64,000 bases of DNA from Erpobdella octoculata (Eukaryota; Annelida; Clitellata; Hirudinida; Erpobdellidae), in NCBI GenBank assembly GCA_963978895.1, contig OZ022238.1, positions 40,789,134 to 40,853,133 of the forward strand, in the 5' to 3' direction. A program made the translations under genes and the position numbers. Below, in pieces: positions 48,201 to 58,110 of this stretch. The notes beneath the pieces are model-generated. The model made no database searches, was not told the DNA's origin, and was given only the letters and a program-made list of their open reading frames with translations. Numbering within the stretch: the stretch's first letter is position 1; each line of letters begins with the position of its first letter.

Positions 48201-48346
48201 CAACAAATCCACAACCCATCTTTCCGCAAACAGCTCCTGACGCATCACCCACTCCAACACCAATACTCAACAAAGACCTTGAAATCAAGACTCGCAGCGG
48301 CCGCACAGTTCATTGGCCGAAAAGACTTTCTGAGTATCTCAATTAA
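45185..48346 (+). CDS. pol: Pol polyprotein of the CsRn1-type element
   Basis: An intact 1053-codon frame. In order: aspartic protease ([13 protein letters not shown], about residues 40-53; GADFL later), reverse transcriptase ([48 protein letters not shown] about residues 338-347), RNase H ([22 protein letters not shown]), integrase zinc domain ([20 protein letters not shown] with CIRCQQ) and integrase core ([33 protein letters not shown]). Catalytic residues of all four enzymes are present. The frame is -1 relative to gag; the ATG at 45185 is only the first one in the frame. Confidence 0.95.
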   Translation: MCFQERRIFKLHGRSVLATAAHSHNLSRLFFVNDRISGKQFLIDTGAEVSVLPPSSVRHRLSPAKLTLQAANGSRIETYGEQSLTLDLGLRRKLQWIFIIADIKQPIIGADFLSSFDLSVDMKHKRLIDQTTSLHISGIQTNISSSGITHINTSIARYQQLVQQFPSVTRIQNYTETVQHATKHFITTKGQPVHVRPRRLAPEKLKIAKNEFDHMLQLGIIRPSCSSWSSPLHMVPKKNSTDWRPCGDYRLLNASTTPDCYPLPHIHDFAHGLCNAKIFSKIDLVRAYHHIPVAEHDIPKTAVTTPFGLFEFTRMPFGLRNAAQSFQRFIDEVLRGFSFVFAYIDDILIASSSQDEHELHIRQVFERLQKFQLTINLSKCIFGVDTLEFLGHKIDKSGITPLPEKVTSITEFPEPSSTTQLRRFLGMINFYRRFIPNCASKSILLTHLLKSRTKSITLSPEAQEVFKALKNELSSATTLAYLSDNTNRNLSLTTDASSDAVGAVLEQENEDHQRQPIAFFSQKLTPTQQRYSTFGRELLAIYLAVKHFRHLLEGRNFTIFTDHKPITFALQTKPDRHSPRESRHLDYISQFTSDIRYIKGESNIVADTLSRQEINAFRNETPLDLTKIAKCQQQHPISTYSQSLNLQPHPLPLGDGTILCDASTGTPRPFVPELLRRSVFEHLHGISHPGVRATVKLVRTRFVWPNIDRDVRNWTRNCIRCQQSKVHRHTTSPLGKFILASDRFNHVHLDIVGPLPPSNGFTYLLTCVDRFTRWPVATPITDTASETVAQKFLECWIANYGTPTTVTTDRGSQFQSALFRDFARLLGTNHVKTTAYHPAANGLVERFHRQLKASLMTSSDPVKWTEALPLVLLGIRATIKEDLQCSTAELVYGAPLRLPGEFVQTGNSGDAHNYVKRLKEHMSTLRATPTRAQSKPGFIHSDLRTALFVFIRVDAVKKPLQAPYTGPFKVLERHEKYFTVDKGGKSDTVSIDRLKPAYVEHFPTVSTNPQPIFPQTAPDASPTPTPILNKDLEIKTRSGRTVHWPKRLSEYLN

Positions 48347-48440
48347 CATTTTTGCATCGAGCATTTATCTTATTTAAGTATTTTTCTGTATATACGTATA
48401 TATTCTTTTACTTTAAACAAATGCTCTGGTGGGGGAGTAC

Positions 48441-48774
48441 TGTGGTGACCGTGACGCATTTATAATTACATCCTGCAACGCATGTGGCATTCGCACCACA
48501 GGATGCAATGGACAATTTTATGACCATCGTTTTCGTAAATACAAGTGTCAGCTGACGGGCTATAAATAAGAGTAGCCAACTTAAACACAAGGTTGTCGTC
48601 GTTTTTGATTGCTTTCTCTCTCTCTGTTGCCTCACGTTTTCGATTCAGTTACTGTTCGTTTATCGCTTATCTCTCTTGTGGATTCTGTCTGTTTTTGTAA
48701 AAATAAAGTCTTACGAAATTATAAAGCTTGCGTTGTTAATTCTCTTCGTAACAAAATATACTTCGGTTCCTAAA
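48441..48774 (+). repeat. 3' LTR of the CsRn1-type element
   Basis: Identical by eye to the 5' LTR over 334 bp. The integrase of the older Gypsy element resumes right after the CTTT duplication. Confidence 0.93.
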
Positions 48775-48778
48775 CTTT

Positions 48779-49468
48779 TGCAATATCGACGAACTCCACT
48801 CGAATATGATTATTCTCCGAGTGAACTTCTTAATGGGAGTCGAATCAGAAGTAAATTAGATTCACTTCTACCTTTTCCAGTTCATTTATCTCAAAAGAAC
48901 CAGTTCAATCGAAATAAACGATCAGACAGAGGACATCAAAAGAACATTAATGGTTACCTAGTTGGAAAACCCTGTTAAGCTTTGTAATGCGGGCCAAGAC
49001 AAAGCAAACAGCCACGATGGATTCCAGCTATGGTTACAAAGGTTCTGGGTCCCCGGAACATTAAGGTTCACCTTTGTTATGGTGGTTCAATATGGAGACA
49101 CCATTTAGAACAGCTACACCCCGTCACGAAATTGGAGAAAAATCGTTATATTCGCAAATAGAGCAGAAGGGAGACGCACTACCGATAGAAGAAACACTGA
49201 TTCAACCAGACTTTACCCCGAACCTAAAAAATCACTCAACCAGTTCAACCAGTCTAACCGTGGGTTTTTCAGTTAGTCCTACAGAAAGAACGTCTATCAT
49301 TCCAACCCTAAGTCCTCCAAAAACTCCAGCATCAATACCGACGATGAAATCAATCAATCAAATCAAATTTATTTAACAACAAACCCATTAATTCAAACGA
49401 CATCGCCCCAACTTGGTCCACGAAGATCAGAACGTCTGCGACTGAAGAGCCAGAAAAGTGTTGTTTAA
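48779..49468 (+). pseudogene. Gypsy integrase C-terminal region (3' part of the interrupted element)
   Basis: It continues the outer element: QYRRTPLEYDYSPSELLNG, a broken integrase C-terminal domain with RQSKQPRWIPAMVTKVLGPR, then a Ser/Thr/Pro-rich tail ending in GPRRSERLRLK just before a stop. Short frameshifts break it. The first codons join to 44089 if the inner element and one CTTT are removed. Confidence 0.8.
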
Positions 49469-49497
49469 AACATTTGCTTTTAGGTTAAAAGCTGGTG

Positions 49498-49671
49498 TGA
49501 AGGTGTTGTGTAGTGTGCGTCTCACTATGCATATAAATGTATAGTATATATTGTTTCCACCTGTAGCGCTAGCAGGTTTATTGAACGGAACGAACGTGTG
49601 GTAAACTTTAATATTGAATAACTTTTATGTTTAGACGTTTTGTGATATTTGTTATAAAGACATAACAAATT
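49498..49671 (+). repeat. Candidate 3' LTR of the outer Gypsy element
   Basis: A segment from TGTGAAGGTGTTGTG to AAAGACATAACA follows the end of pol. Its last bases match the ends of the LTR-like pieces at 39293 and 40391. It is followed by TTTGGCTACAGGCGCAG, a primer site with a 6-base interruption. Confidence 0.55.
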
Positions 49672-49694
49672 TGGCTACAGGCGCAGTCGACAGT

Positions 49695-49738
49695 ATCTGG
49701 CTTTGCCCGCACAGGTTCAGATCCTGTCGACTGCGCCA
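49695..49738 (+). other. tRNA-Ser 3' half with CCA, next to an inverted primer site
   Basis: TCTGGCTTTGCCCGC reads as a serine-type long variable arm, ACAGG-TTCAGAT-CCTGT as a perfect T arm with a seven-base loop, and CGACTGC-G-CCA as acceptor strand, discriminator and CCA. Animal tRNA genes do not encode CCA, so this derives from a mature tRNA. It faces GCGCAGTCGACAG (49681-49693), complementary to its last 13 bases before CA. It probably records the primer tRNA of the Gypsy family copied into DNA. Confidence 0.65.
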
Positions 49739-49850
49739 ATTTGATAAAACTGCATGTTATTAATTAACCAAATTGATTTATGAGTATTAATGTTTGCTGT
49801 ATTTTTGAATCTCTTATATTAACTTCACCGCCGGTCTTGCTTGCTTCAAT

Positions 49851-51977
49851 CAGGCCCGTCGGGACGGGGGGGTGTGGGGGGGTGCTCCACCCCCCCACTT
49901 GTCAGCACATTGTCGGTAAAATTATATTGTCGGTAAAACTGATACAGTTGAAATAGAAGTATATTGTTGGTAAAACTTATATTGTCAGTTGAGATAAAAA
50001 TATATTGCCGGTAAAACTTAGGATTCTCAGTTGAAATAGAAATATATTGTCGGTAACACAGCAGGACAAGAGCGCACAACAGCACACAAACACATTAGAA
50101 AATGCTGACCAGGTTAAACAATGGAGCTGCTAATAAGAAGTCCAGGGCTATACTATGAAACGAAAACGCTCACCAACACACACGCACATAGGGAAAGTCC
50201 TGATACAGCTAGGCCTTGGGAGATAGCGGGAATTTCGAAGCTAAGTGATGTATGTATGTTTCGTATATATGGTTGATGAGGACAGAAAATCAGCGAAAAC
50301 TTTATTCTTTGTGTCCTAGTGTGTTAGCTATTAGAAGTTCTTGTCGACAGAGATCAAGTTATATCGGAATTTTAATCAAATATTGGTTTGATTTTGATAT
50401 TTATTTTATTTCACTCCATATATTTTATTTTAAATCCTTAACTTATTTTGTATATTTTATTTTTTCCTTTCTATTTCATTTTATATACAATGTGGCTTTT
50501 ATATCTATTATAATAAATTTAATTCCAAAGCTTTCTTAAACGCTTTCTAATCTTTAATTCAATTCATTTAAGATCATAAGTTTTAGTTATATTTTCAGTA
50601 GCAATGTCTTACTCGGTATTTTCGCTAAAATAACTACTTCTCAATTTTATTTAACTTTATTGGCAATGTGTGCATAATTAAAAATACTTTATTTTTTAAA
50701 TGCAATTATGAATATGATTTAAAAAAAACTACTCATTCAAAAGCTGTTTATCAAATGTTTCAAAGAAGTTTTGCAAATTCAAGACTTGGTTTAAATCAGA
50801 TATTTTAATCAATTTAGAAATTCGACCCAGCATGCCACCTCCAAGCGTGAAAAGATTTAAAGTTAAGTGCAAAGTCAAGAATTTTCCACGTTCAATCTTC
50901 GATAACGACTATCGTCTGACGCACAATAGAATTTATCATCCCGACTACATTCAAAATCTTCTACCTTATGAAAAGTATGGTGCGCCTCAGAATCCTTTCG
51001 CAATAAGTTCTGCAAAGAGAGCAAACATCTCAAGTGAATTAAATTTATTCGAAATTGGTTCTGAAATAGGAAATGGTGATAAAGAAAAGAACCCGACAAC
51101 TGAAATCTCTGAGATCGAATTTGAATCACCTGCAATTGATTGTGAGCCGATTGATGCAAGAAATAATAGAGATGACAAAAATACAGAAACTGAAATATCA
51201 GATCTCTGCAATTCAAAATCTCCTGATATTGGTTTCCCATCCAAGAACTCAAGTGACGTTGTAGCTGAACAAATGCCAGCAATTGAAAGTGAAACTGATT
51301 CATTAGATAAAGAATCTGCATTCACCATTTCTGTGGGTAAGTTTGCAAAATTATGCAAACTTCTAAGCTTCTATTCTTCAACAGCCTACAAAACATTTGA
51401 CATAAAAGATGTTGAAAAACTGTGTCTCGTGATGCCAAATAATGGAGTAATCACTGATGTTTATTCATTCCAAGCCGAACTTGAAATTTTTATGAATACA
51501 TTCAGTGAATCAGAAACTCCAGCAAACAATGATCGTTTGAAACGATCCTGGCAAAAACGACAAATATTTCCTGCGGTTTTCAAAGTTTTCAAGTTAATGG
51601 CGTCAGCTCCTGTATCTGTGGCTAGTGATGAAAAAACGTTTAGCAAATTAAAATTTGTAAAAACTTATTTGCGTTCCACGATGACGGATGATAGATTGGA
51701 CTCCTTGATATTGCTGGCTTCAGAGAAGGACTTTCTGGACAACATCGATCTTGATGAATTGGTGAAAAAGTGGTCCATAATAAAACAAAGACGCATTCGA
51801 ATTAATTAAATATTTTTGTATTATTTTAATATTGCAATGTTTTGAACTAATACGTGTTTTTTTAAATATACAATATATAAAATCAATAAGTTATTTGAAT
51901 AAAAAAGTACGAAAAACTTTGTCGGTAAAATGTGGCTGTTACACCCCCCCAGAATTGGTATGCTAGCTACGGCCCTG
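49851..51977 (+). mobile_element. hAT element, deletion derivative with an open ORF
   Basis: The ends CAGGCCCGT and, in reverse complement, CAGGGCCGTAGC are inverted repeats, flanked by a perfect 8-bp duplication GCTTCAAT (49843-49850 and 51978-51985). The motif TTGTCGGTAAAA recurs at least four times in the left 200 bp and once, inverted in context, at the right end (51919), as expected of subterminal transposase-binding sites. One ORF of 325 codons remains. The target is the repeat that also occurs uninterrupted at 2848-2945. Confidence 0.88.
50832..51809 (+). CDS. Truncated hAT transposase ORF (ZMYM/DUF4371-like C terminus)
   Basis: 325 codons, start to stop intact. The N-terminal ~60 residues are basic (MPPPSVKRFKVKCKVKN), residues about 60-160 acidic and Ser-rich. 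Residues about 250-320 form the hAT dimerisation region (FKLMASAPVSVASDEKTF, TYLRSTMTDDRLDSLILLAS), related to but distinct from the one at 12919. The RNase H catalytic core is absent, apparently removed by an in-frame deletion between the two ends. A protein that dimerises without cutting could inhibit full-length copies, but this is speculation. Confidence 0.7.
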   Translation: MPPPSVKRFKVKCKVKNFPRSIFDNDYRLTHNRIYHPDYIQNLLPYEKYGAPQNPFAISSAKRANISSELNLFEIGSEIGNGDKEKNPTTEISEIEFESPAIDCEPIDARNNRDDKNTETEISDLCNSKSPDIGFPSKNSSDVVAEQMPAIESETDSLDKESAFTISVGKFAKLCKLLSFYSSTAYKTFDIKDVEKLCLVMPNNGVITDVYSFQAELEIFMNTFSESETPANNDRLKRSWQKRQIFPAVFKVFKLMASAPVSVASDEKTFSKLKFVKTYLRSTMTDDRLDSLILLASEKDFLDNIDLDELVKKWSIIKQRRIRIN

Positions 51978-51985
51978 GCTTCAAT

Positions 51986-52260
51986 GTTTGCAAACCTTGA
52001 AAGTAAAAATTAATCAATTCATTAAGCGAGCGGGAGCGAGAGATCGAGCGGTAAAGGAAGAATAAGCGTGAGAAGAAGCAGGAGAGCGAGCGGTAGCGGG
52101 AAAACAAGTGGGGAAAACGATAGCGAGAGAGGGAGAGGGAGAAAAAAAAGACAAAAAGCATGAGAGAGAAAAAACCCGAGATAGAGAGAAAAATTATAGA
52201 AAAACCTTTAAAAACTCCGGGTAACACTGCTAACTATATATAAATAGAATTTTTTAGGGC
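51986..52260. repeat. GAGCG-rich dispersed repeat (Helitron-like end)
   Basis: GAGCGAGCGGGAGCGAGAGA-type sequence, then AAACCTTTAAAAACTCCGGG and TAACACTGCTAACTAT, parallels the GAGCGGGA-rich middle and CGGG...CTAGT end of the repeat at 26915-27337. It is the right-hand continuation of the repeat split by the hAT element. Confidence 0.6.
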
Positions 52261-52276
52261 AGAACGGGAGTAGGAG

Positions 52277-52720
52277 TTTTGTTCAAGACATTTTGTTCAA
52301 GACATTTTGTTCAAGACATTTTGTTCAAGACATTTTGTTCAAGACATTTGGTTCAAGACATTTTGTTCAAGACATTTTGTTCAAGACATTTTGTTCAAGA
52401 CATTTTGTTCAAGACATTTTGTTCAAGACATTTTGTTCAAGACATTTGGTTCAAGACATTTTGTTCAAGACATTTTGTCCAAGACATTTTGTTCAAGACA
52501 TTTTGTTCAAGACATTTTGTTCAAGACATTTTGTTCAAGACATTTTGTTCAAGACATTTTGTTCAAGACATTTTGTTCAAGACATTTTGTTCAAGACATT
52601 TTGTCCAAGACATTTTGTTCAAGACATTTTGTTCAAGACATTTTGTTCAAGACATTTTGTTCAAGACATTTTGTTCAAGACATTTTGTTCAAGACATTTT
52701 GTTCAAGACATTTTGTTCAA
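52277..52720 (+). repeat. 14-bp minisatellite TTTTGTTCAAGACA, ~32 copies
   Basis: Almost perfect head-to-tail repeats, with T-to-G variants (TTTGGTTCAAG) at about 52347 and 52445 and T-to-C variants (TTGTCCAAG) at about 52477 and 52595. Because 14 is not a multiple of 3 and the unit has no stop in any forward frame, all three plus frames stay open and translate to the same 14-residue repeat. These ORFs are by-products. Confidence 0.97.
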
Positions 52721-53130
52721 TGACATTTTGTCTGACCACCCTCTGGCAGGGGTATGCATACCGCGCATCCTTCTGGCCCCTGGATTCGTCGCTGGCTGCA
52801 TCAAACAAGAGCATTCGACAACATAGAGTCATAGAGCTTGTGTAAGATTTCTTACCGAAATGCTGGAATGCAAAAAGCATTAGTCTGTCTTCAGTTTTAA
52901 ATTTTTTTTTAAATTAAAAAATGTTTTTTACTCAGCTAGTAGCACATATTTCAAGGTAATAGTTAATCGACCATTCCTGTATTCTGTGTCAATTAACATT
53001 TAGCTGCTGGACACTGCTAATATAAACAAATATTGTGTTGAATTGTGTTGACTGACAACTGCTAAGAAATAACATTGGTAGTGACTAGTTACTAGTAGTG
53101 ATTTTTACCTTTTGAGATCGAATACTCAAA

Positions 53131-55832
53131 ATGCCTCTTTATGTTAACGGGGAAAATATTTCGAAGTTTTCTCAACTGAATAATTGTTTTGAAAATGGTG
53201 ATAACAATTTTGAGCAGCTGAAAGTAGGTAAAGAAAGTTCGGTTGTAAAAATGAAATATGGATGTTGTTGGGTAAAGGTTTACATTAGAATTAGATTAGT
53301 GTCTAGTATTTCTCGTAGAGACTGCACGGTCCTATTTTTTGCGGCCCGGCTCATTCTGTAGGCCAAATTTTCAGGCCCGGCCTGTTTTTACAGGCTGGTT
53401 GCCTTTACACTTTACATATAGGAAAAGACCTTCATGTTCAATGGTTTTTTAGTTTGTAATATTTTATTTATTCTTGTAATATTTTTATTATTCATGGACA
53501 ATAGGAATTTTATTTCAAATAACCTGTTTTACGATGTAATGAATACTCTATAGGTAGCGGGCTGCATTTTGAAAAGCAAAAGTAAGAAAATAGTTGGATC
53601 CCATGACTTAGCGCTCTATGTCGCCCAGAAAGAATATGCGACTGTTAAACCAGGAGAAGGTAAAAATAAAGAGCTGTGTTTGATTTTTCTGAAAGAACTT
53701 ATTAAAGAACTTACAATAATTTTTCAGGCCACCTGCAAATAATTGGAACAGACGAGTCTACCACATGCCACATACTTATTTTTCGACACACCGGTGTGTT
53801 TTTAGTAAAAATTATTATAATACTTCATCTGTCGGTTTCTGCCTTTCAAGCATTTTTTCCAAAGCTCTGTTCATATATAGAATTATCACTCCAATTGTTT
53901 TTCATCTTAAAACAGATCAAATTAAGAGTTTTTAAATGATATTTAAATTTTATTAAATGCAATAAAATTCATGTACTCAATGGTTATCAGGTTCAGGGGT
54001 TGTCAGTGTAGGACATTTTGATGGTTCTTCAACGTCTAAAGGGATTTTTGAAATGTTTGAAAGCGTTGAGCAACGTTCCTTAGGTAGTCCCGAGGGAAGG
54101 TCAGATTATTACATAAATTAATTATAATATCACTGTTTTGTTTATAATTAGAATTACATTTAAATATTTTATTGTCGAAAATTTATTTTTAAGACATAAC
54201 ATTTCATATCGAGATGCCCTAGAAAGCATTGGTGTTCATTCCTCATTGATTCTACTATAATTGTGACAAAATAGCGGACATAGTGTATTATTAATGTGGT
54301 TCATTAAAGTTATAAATTTCAGGTTTGAATTGCATCTTATTGGAGGATTTCTTGATGAAAGACATCTTTCATTAAAACTTATCAAGGAAATTATAAGTAC
54401 GATACATTCTGAATAACTTAGTTTTTTTTTTAATGAGTTCAATTGATAACTTCTTTCTAATTCAAATAAAAGATTCAATCATCTCACTAAATAAAGAAAT
54501 CCATTTGGTAACATATGTTGTGTTAGGTGAGTAGTTGATTAGATATAAATATTCAAAAATTAAATTAGTTTCCTGAACTAATATAGCTAAAAAATTGCAA
54601 ACAGGCGGAAATGATACAATCCTGAACGGAATTCATTTTCCAATTTTAACCGGAATAGGTTAGTTGTTTTCATTGGAAGTTGCTCTTGTTATGCTGAGAT
54701 GTTGTTTTGTATATTCAACAGTAAAAATGAATTCTTTCAGGAGTCGATGTTTTGTCTGGTGAATTATTTCCTGCAGAATTCACTCACAAAGGTCCTGACT
54801 GTGATATAAGATCTGCTGCCGGATTTGCTTCTTCTAAATCGGTTATTTCCATTTTTTAAAATAAATCTTAAAATGTACTTCAGCAGTAATGAAAATAATA
54901 AGGATGAGAAGACATTTGACAATCTGCTCCGTATGACAGAAATCCATAGAAACTCTGAGCCAGGAACAACTCGAGCATGTGGGATCACACAATTTTCCTC
55001 CCACTGCCACCAGCACTGGTATAGCCAAAATCAGAATGAGCCGATCTTTAATTGTCCCAGTCATAAAACTGGTGCTCAATCGACTACCAGTGGGCTGAGT
55101 TGAGCAGAGTTGTAAAAGTGAACTCTTCACCTAAGAGTGAATGTGTGGTTTTTCTTGCCACAGGAATTGAACCCGTGACCTACTGCATTACCTTTCACAG
55201 AATGTTGATATGTTGTGCTAACACAAATGAAAAAGTGCATGTAATTATGTCATTTTAAAATTATTAAATTTTATAAAAGGTTCAAAATTAAAAATTGTCA
55301 TGAAAAAGTTTAAAATTTAAATAATGTTAGTAATTTATTTTAATATTTATGTCGTTGACAACTTTGTGATTGCAAGTTTGGCAAGTTAACTACTTGTCTC
55401 AAAATAAAGTATTCTGAACTCTAATGAATTTGATGTTTATATTGAAAATGAATAATTTTGTTGCATTTGCTACAGCACATGATAAACATTTATAAAAACG
55501 GACTCCTTGAGTTTGGTCCTTATTTTTGGAACGAAGACAACCACTTTTATCCATATATTGAAGCTAGTGATGAATTCATTAGAAAGGTTTGTGTTATATT
55601 TATATTATAAATTTAATAAACAGAAATTAACATTTCTTAAATAAACCGTTCCTGCCAGAACTTTTCTACCTCTCCAAAGCAAGAGTCGAAATATTTTGTC
55701 GATCACATCAGATCTTCTTTCAAAGTTCTTTTCGAACATCCGGATTCAGCTGCGACGCTTTTTAAAGATGGCAGGCCCAGGTTTTATGAGATGGATGAGA
55801 ACAGTGGCTCTTGGAGAAGGATTTGTTTGTGA
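53131..55832 (+). CDS. NTAN1: Protein N-terminal asparagine amidohydrolase, ten exons
   Basis: Exons: 53131-53223, 53554-53659, 53728-53793, 53991-54099, 54323-54396, 54473-54526, 54605-54658, 54741-54841, 55476-55586, 55659-55832. All junctions are GT-AG and phases agree, giving 313 residues (human about 310). NTAN1 deamidates N-terminal Asn to Asp, feeding the Arg/N-degron pathway. Family landmarks in order: MPLYVNG start, KEYATVKPGEG, GTDESTTCHILIFRHTGSG (the Cys after TT is the catalytic nucleophile), GHFDGSS, FELHLIGGFLDER, EIHLVTYVVLGG, GIHFPILTGIGVDVLSGELF, KNGLLEFGPYFW and KQESKYFVDHIRSSF. Intron 8 (54842-55475) contains a SINE. Intron 1 holds a GGCCCGGCC-rich fragment. A candidate AATAAA is at 56101. 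Confidence 0.93.
55050..55205 (-). repeat. tRNA-like SINE in NTAN1 intron 8
   Basis: On the minus strand a B box GGTTCAATTCC with flanking GTCAC and GTGGC pairing as a T stem lies near 55172-55160; downstream are the two short complementary words ATTCACTCTTAGGTG and AAGAGTTCACTTT. The A box is not clear. Unrelated in sequence to the SINE at 3915. Confidence 0.45.
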
Positions 55833-56100
55833 AAATGTATTATAGTGAACATTATTAAAACTGGTTCTTGTGTATATTCATGTTGTATAAAAAATTTAAA
55901 TGCATTATATTTACAGATAAAATATCAAATAAGTAGAAAGGCATCAGATCGAAATATTGTGTTTGACGTATTAATGAGACAAATGGGTTTAAAATGCTAG
56001 CAGAAAATATTTTCTGTTTAATACTGGCTGAGGCAGATGCTGTCACTTTCTTTTTTTTTATTTTCTGCTTTTTTTCTTTATTGATTCCTGAAAGTGAATT

Positions 56101-56123
56101 AATAAACCATCAAATAATTTATT
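56101..56123. terminator. Facing poly(A) signals of NTAN1 and DAPP1
   Basis: AATAAA on the plus strand at 56101-56106 and AATAAA on the minus strand at 56123-56118 lie 11 bp apart. The minus signal is 40 bp after the DAPP1 stop. The plus one is 269 bp after the NTAN1 stop; an ATTAAA near 55852 is an alternative for NTAN1. Confidence 0.55.
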
Positions 56124-56162
56124 ATGTATCTTTTTAGAGTGCATGCATGAATCAAAATAAGC

Positions 56163-57747
56163 CTAACTAATAATACTAACTAATTTCCAGTTGATCATTT
56201 TGATCCAGTCTGTCATCTCTTGCTCAGAAGATGCGCAGAAATAAAATGTTCTCCAGGATAGCTTCAGCCTGTATTTTAGCACAAATCATAATTTATAATT
56301 GTATGCAGGTTATTATGAATCAAAATTGAGTGGGTCTTTACAAAAATTGAAGAAATTGAATAAATCTCTTCTTACGCAAAACAATGCTCTTGGTTCAGAG
56401 ATTTATCAGCTGAGCAGGACAGACATTCTTTAAGATCTATGGTTCTGAGAGGTTCGTGGTCTAATCTATGTTTGAAATATCTCAAATCTAACTTGTGTAG
56501 GACACACCACCGACATTTCCAGTTCTGCAATTTAAAACATTAAATTTGTTTTCATTAATTTTGTATGCCATGAGTACAAACTAAAAGAAATTTTACTTGT
56601 TCTTTGTTAACTACTGATAACATGCTTCACATACTTACTTTAATTCTTCCTCCTTGTTTTGTCAGGAAACCTTCTTTTGAAGCTGTCTTGAAAAAAAATT
56701 CTATAATTTAGTAAATTTTAATCTAGTTTATTTATTTTATATTTAGTTGGTTTTGTTTTTATTGTTACAACAGGGAATGGTACAAACAATTCTAATTTTA
56801 TAAATACAAGTGGATAATTTTATAAAGACAAGTGGATAATTTTATAAAAACAAGTGGATAATTTTATAATTATAACTGGATACTCACAGCCAGGTGTGAT
56901 TGCTCTGATTGAAAGTTTTCATTCTTGAGATCTTCAATCCTCATTTCGGCGTGAACTCTTACTTGTTCATAGTGTGAAATTTCTGGTACAAGACTAGGAT
57001 AGGGATTCTTCAACATGACTGGTACCCCTATATCAAGATAGTAATAAACAAGTAATAAATATTGACTGTCTACTTGCCTATATTTCAGCCCGGCTAGAAT
57101 TACAGGGGAAAAGTCACCGGTAGGTTGATGAAGATCCTTGATGATTGGTTTCCACAGGTTTTTGGAACGGACGTCACTTACGAATGACTTTTTATTGTTA
57201 ATTAACCAAAACAAAAAATAACCTGATTCTCCAGCAATGAGAGGTTTGTTGCTGAAGTGTTTCAGCAGGTCGTTTACATTTTTAAATTTTCCGAACCCAA
57301 ACAAGATTTCAGTCTGTGTAACTGTGATTTGAAAGTGTTTTACGGATTCTTTGGCTCTTCAAAATCGAAAAAAAAAACATTTTCACGCTCGAACATGTGA
57401 TGTGATTGAAGTGAAATATATATGTAATTTGGTTTATATTTTAAAACTTGAGCTGCTAATTTAAGATTAACCTTATGGAAAGTGTGAAAACTTCATCACT
57501 TGTGTTCGGTCTCAACAAGTAGTGTCCTTCTTCTCCATTCTGCATAAGTAGGCTTTCTGCTACATGGCGGTCCGCGCCCGGGTGAAACCAGCTAACCACG
57601 AAATTTCAAATTGTTTTATTTAAATATAGATAATGGGCAACATTTTGAAAGTCGGACGACAAAACCGATATCCACAACTACCAGGAATTATAAATTATAT
57701 CCTTACTCAAGCATTTTGAGTTCTTTAACCGTATTTTCAATTGGCAT
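56163..57747 (-). CDS. DAPP1: DAPP1-like SH2-PH adaptor, seven exons
   Basis: Exons (minus): 57747-57707, 57591-57472, 57356-57223, 57027-56888, 56686-56639, 56524-56376, 56268-56163; phases agree and give 245 residues (human 280). In B cells the vertebrate protein links tyrosine kinase and PI3-kinase signals at the membrane. The SH2 domain spans about residues 14-115: DWFHPGADRHVAESLLM, HYLLRPN with the phosphotyrosine-binding Arg, RAKESVKHF and PLIAGESG, ending in MLKNPYP. A Tyr in SHYEQVRVHAEM matches the regulated Tyr-139 of human DAPP1. The PH domain starts at KEGFLTKQGG, with IKNWKCRW and LRYF forming the basic PIP3-binding signature, and ends RTFYFCAS and WIKMINWKL. The short first exon and its ATG are the least certain part. 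The C-terminal tail is shorter than in vertebrates. Confidence 0.88.
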
Positions 57748-58110
57748 CTTGCAGAGGGTGTTTTTAATCTTATATCCGGTTGAATCAATAGCAATAACTA
57801 AGCCATTAAGAAAATATAAAACTTGAAACAAACTTTGTTAATTTGAATTTCTAAGATTGAAAACTCTCCATACATTATGAATAAAATTCGTATTCATCAC
57901 TGCGTGGTAAACGTTCATCGTGTTGTTTAGTATAGGCTAATTGGTTAGTTTAAACAACAGCTATGAATAAGGAAGTATAAATCAATTCGTACGGAAACTA
58001 CCTAATAATTCATGATGTAATATAACCTAAGTAAAAGTTTCTCCGGTATACAATGTACATAAAAATGAAAAACATAATACATTTTATCAAATGATTAATT
58101 TCTGGGAACC

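Larger units (their letters stand above)
44090..48774 (+). mobile_element. Intact CsRn1-type Ty3/Gypsy LTR retrotransposon
   Basis: Two 334-bp LTRs (44090-44423 and 48441-48774) are identical by eye over their full length and flanked by the 4-bp duplication CTTT (44086-44089 and 48775-48778). Two bases after the 5' LTR lies a primer site TGGTGACCC, which matches tRNA-Trp. Gag and pol are open and overlap. A purine-rich tract GGTGGGGGAG precedes the 3' LTR. The tRNA-Trp primer, CHCC-type Gag finger and 4-bp duplication are traits of the CsRn1 clade first found in a liver fluke. It entered the integrase of the older Gypsy element. Identical LTRs and intact frames indicate a very recent insertion. 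Confidence 0.93.
40357..49671 (+). mobile_element. Decayed Ty3/Gypsy retrotransposon, K02A2.6-like, interrupted by another
   Basis: In plus orientation: end of an LTR (40357-40391), primer site TTGGCGCAGTCGAC (40394-40407), gag-protease ORF, damaged RT, a non-retroviral insertion (42593-42935), RNase H and integrase up to 44089. A younger Gypsy element then occupies 44090-48774, and the integrase resumes at 48779, running to a stop near 49468 and a 3' LTR (49498-49671). The primer site complements the 3' end of a serine tRNA. Deletions, frameshifts and the inverted block to its left show it is dead. Confidence 0.85.

Noticed and set aside
52279..52845. Three overlapping ORFs of 138-188 codons with a 14-residue repeat
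   Set aside because: The 14-bp minisatellite has no stop in any forward frame, so long ORFs are automatic.
54825..55130. ORFs on both strands in NTAN1 intron 8
   Set aside because: They run across intron and SINE sequence and do not continue the NTAN1 reading frame.
57611..57826. 71-codon plus-strand ORF over DAPP1 exon 1
   Set aside because: No resemblance to a known protein; the minus strand explains the sequence better.
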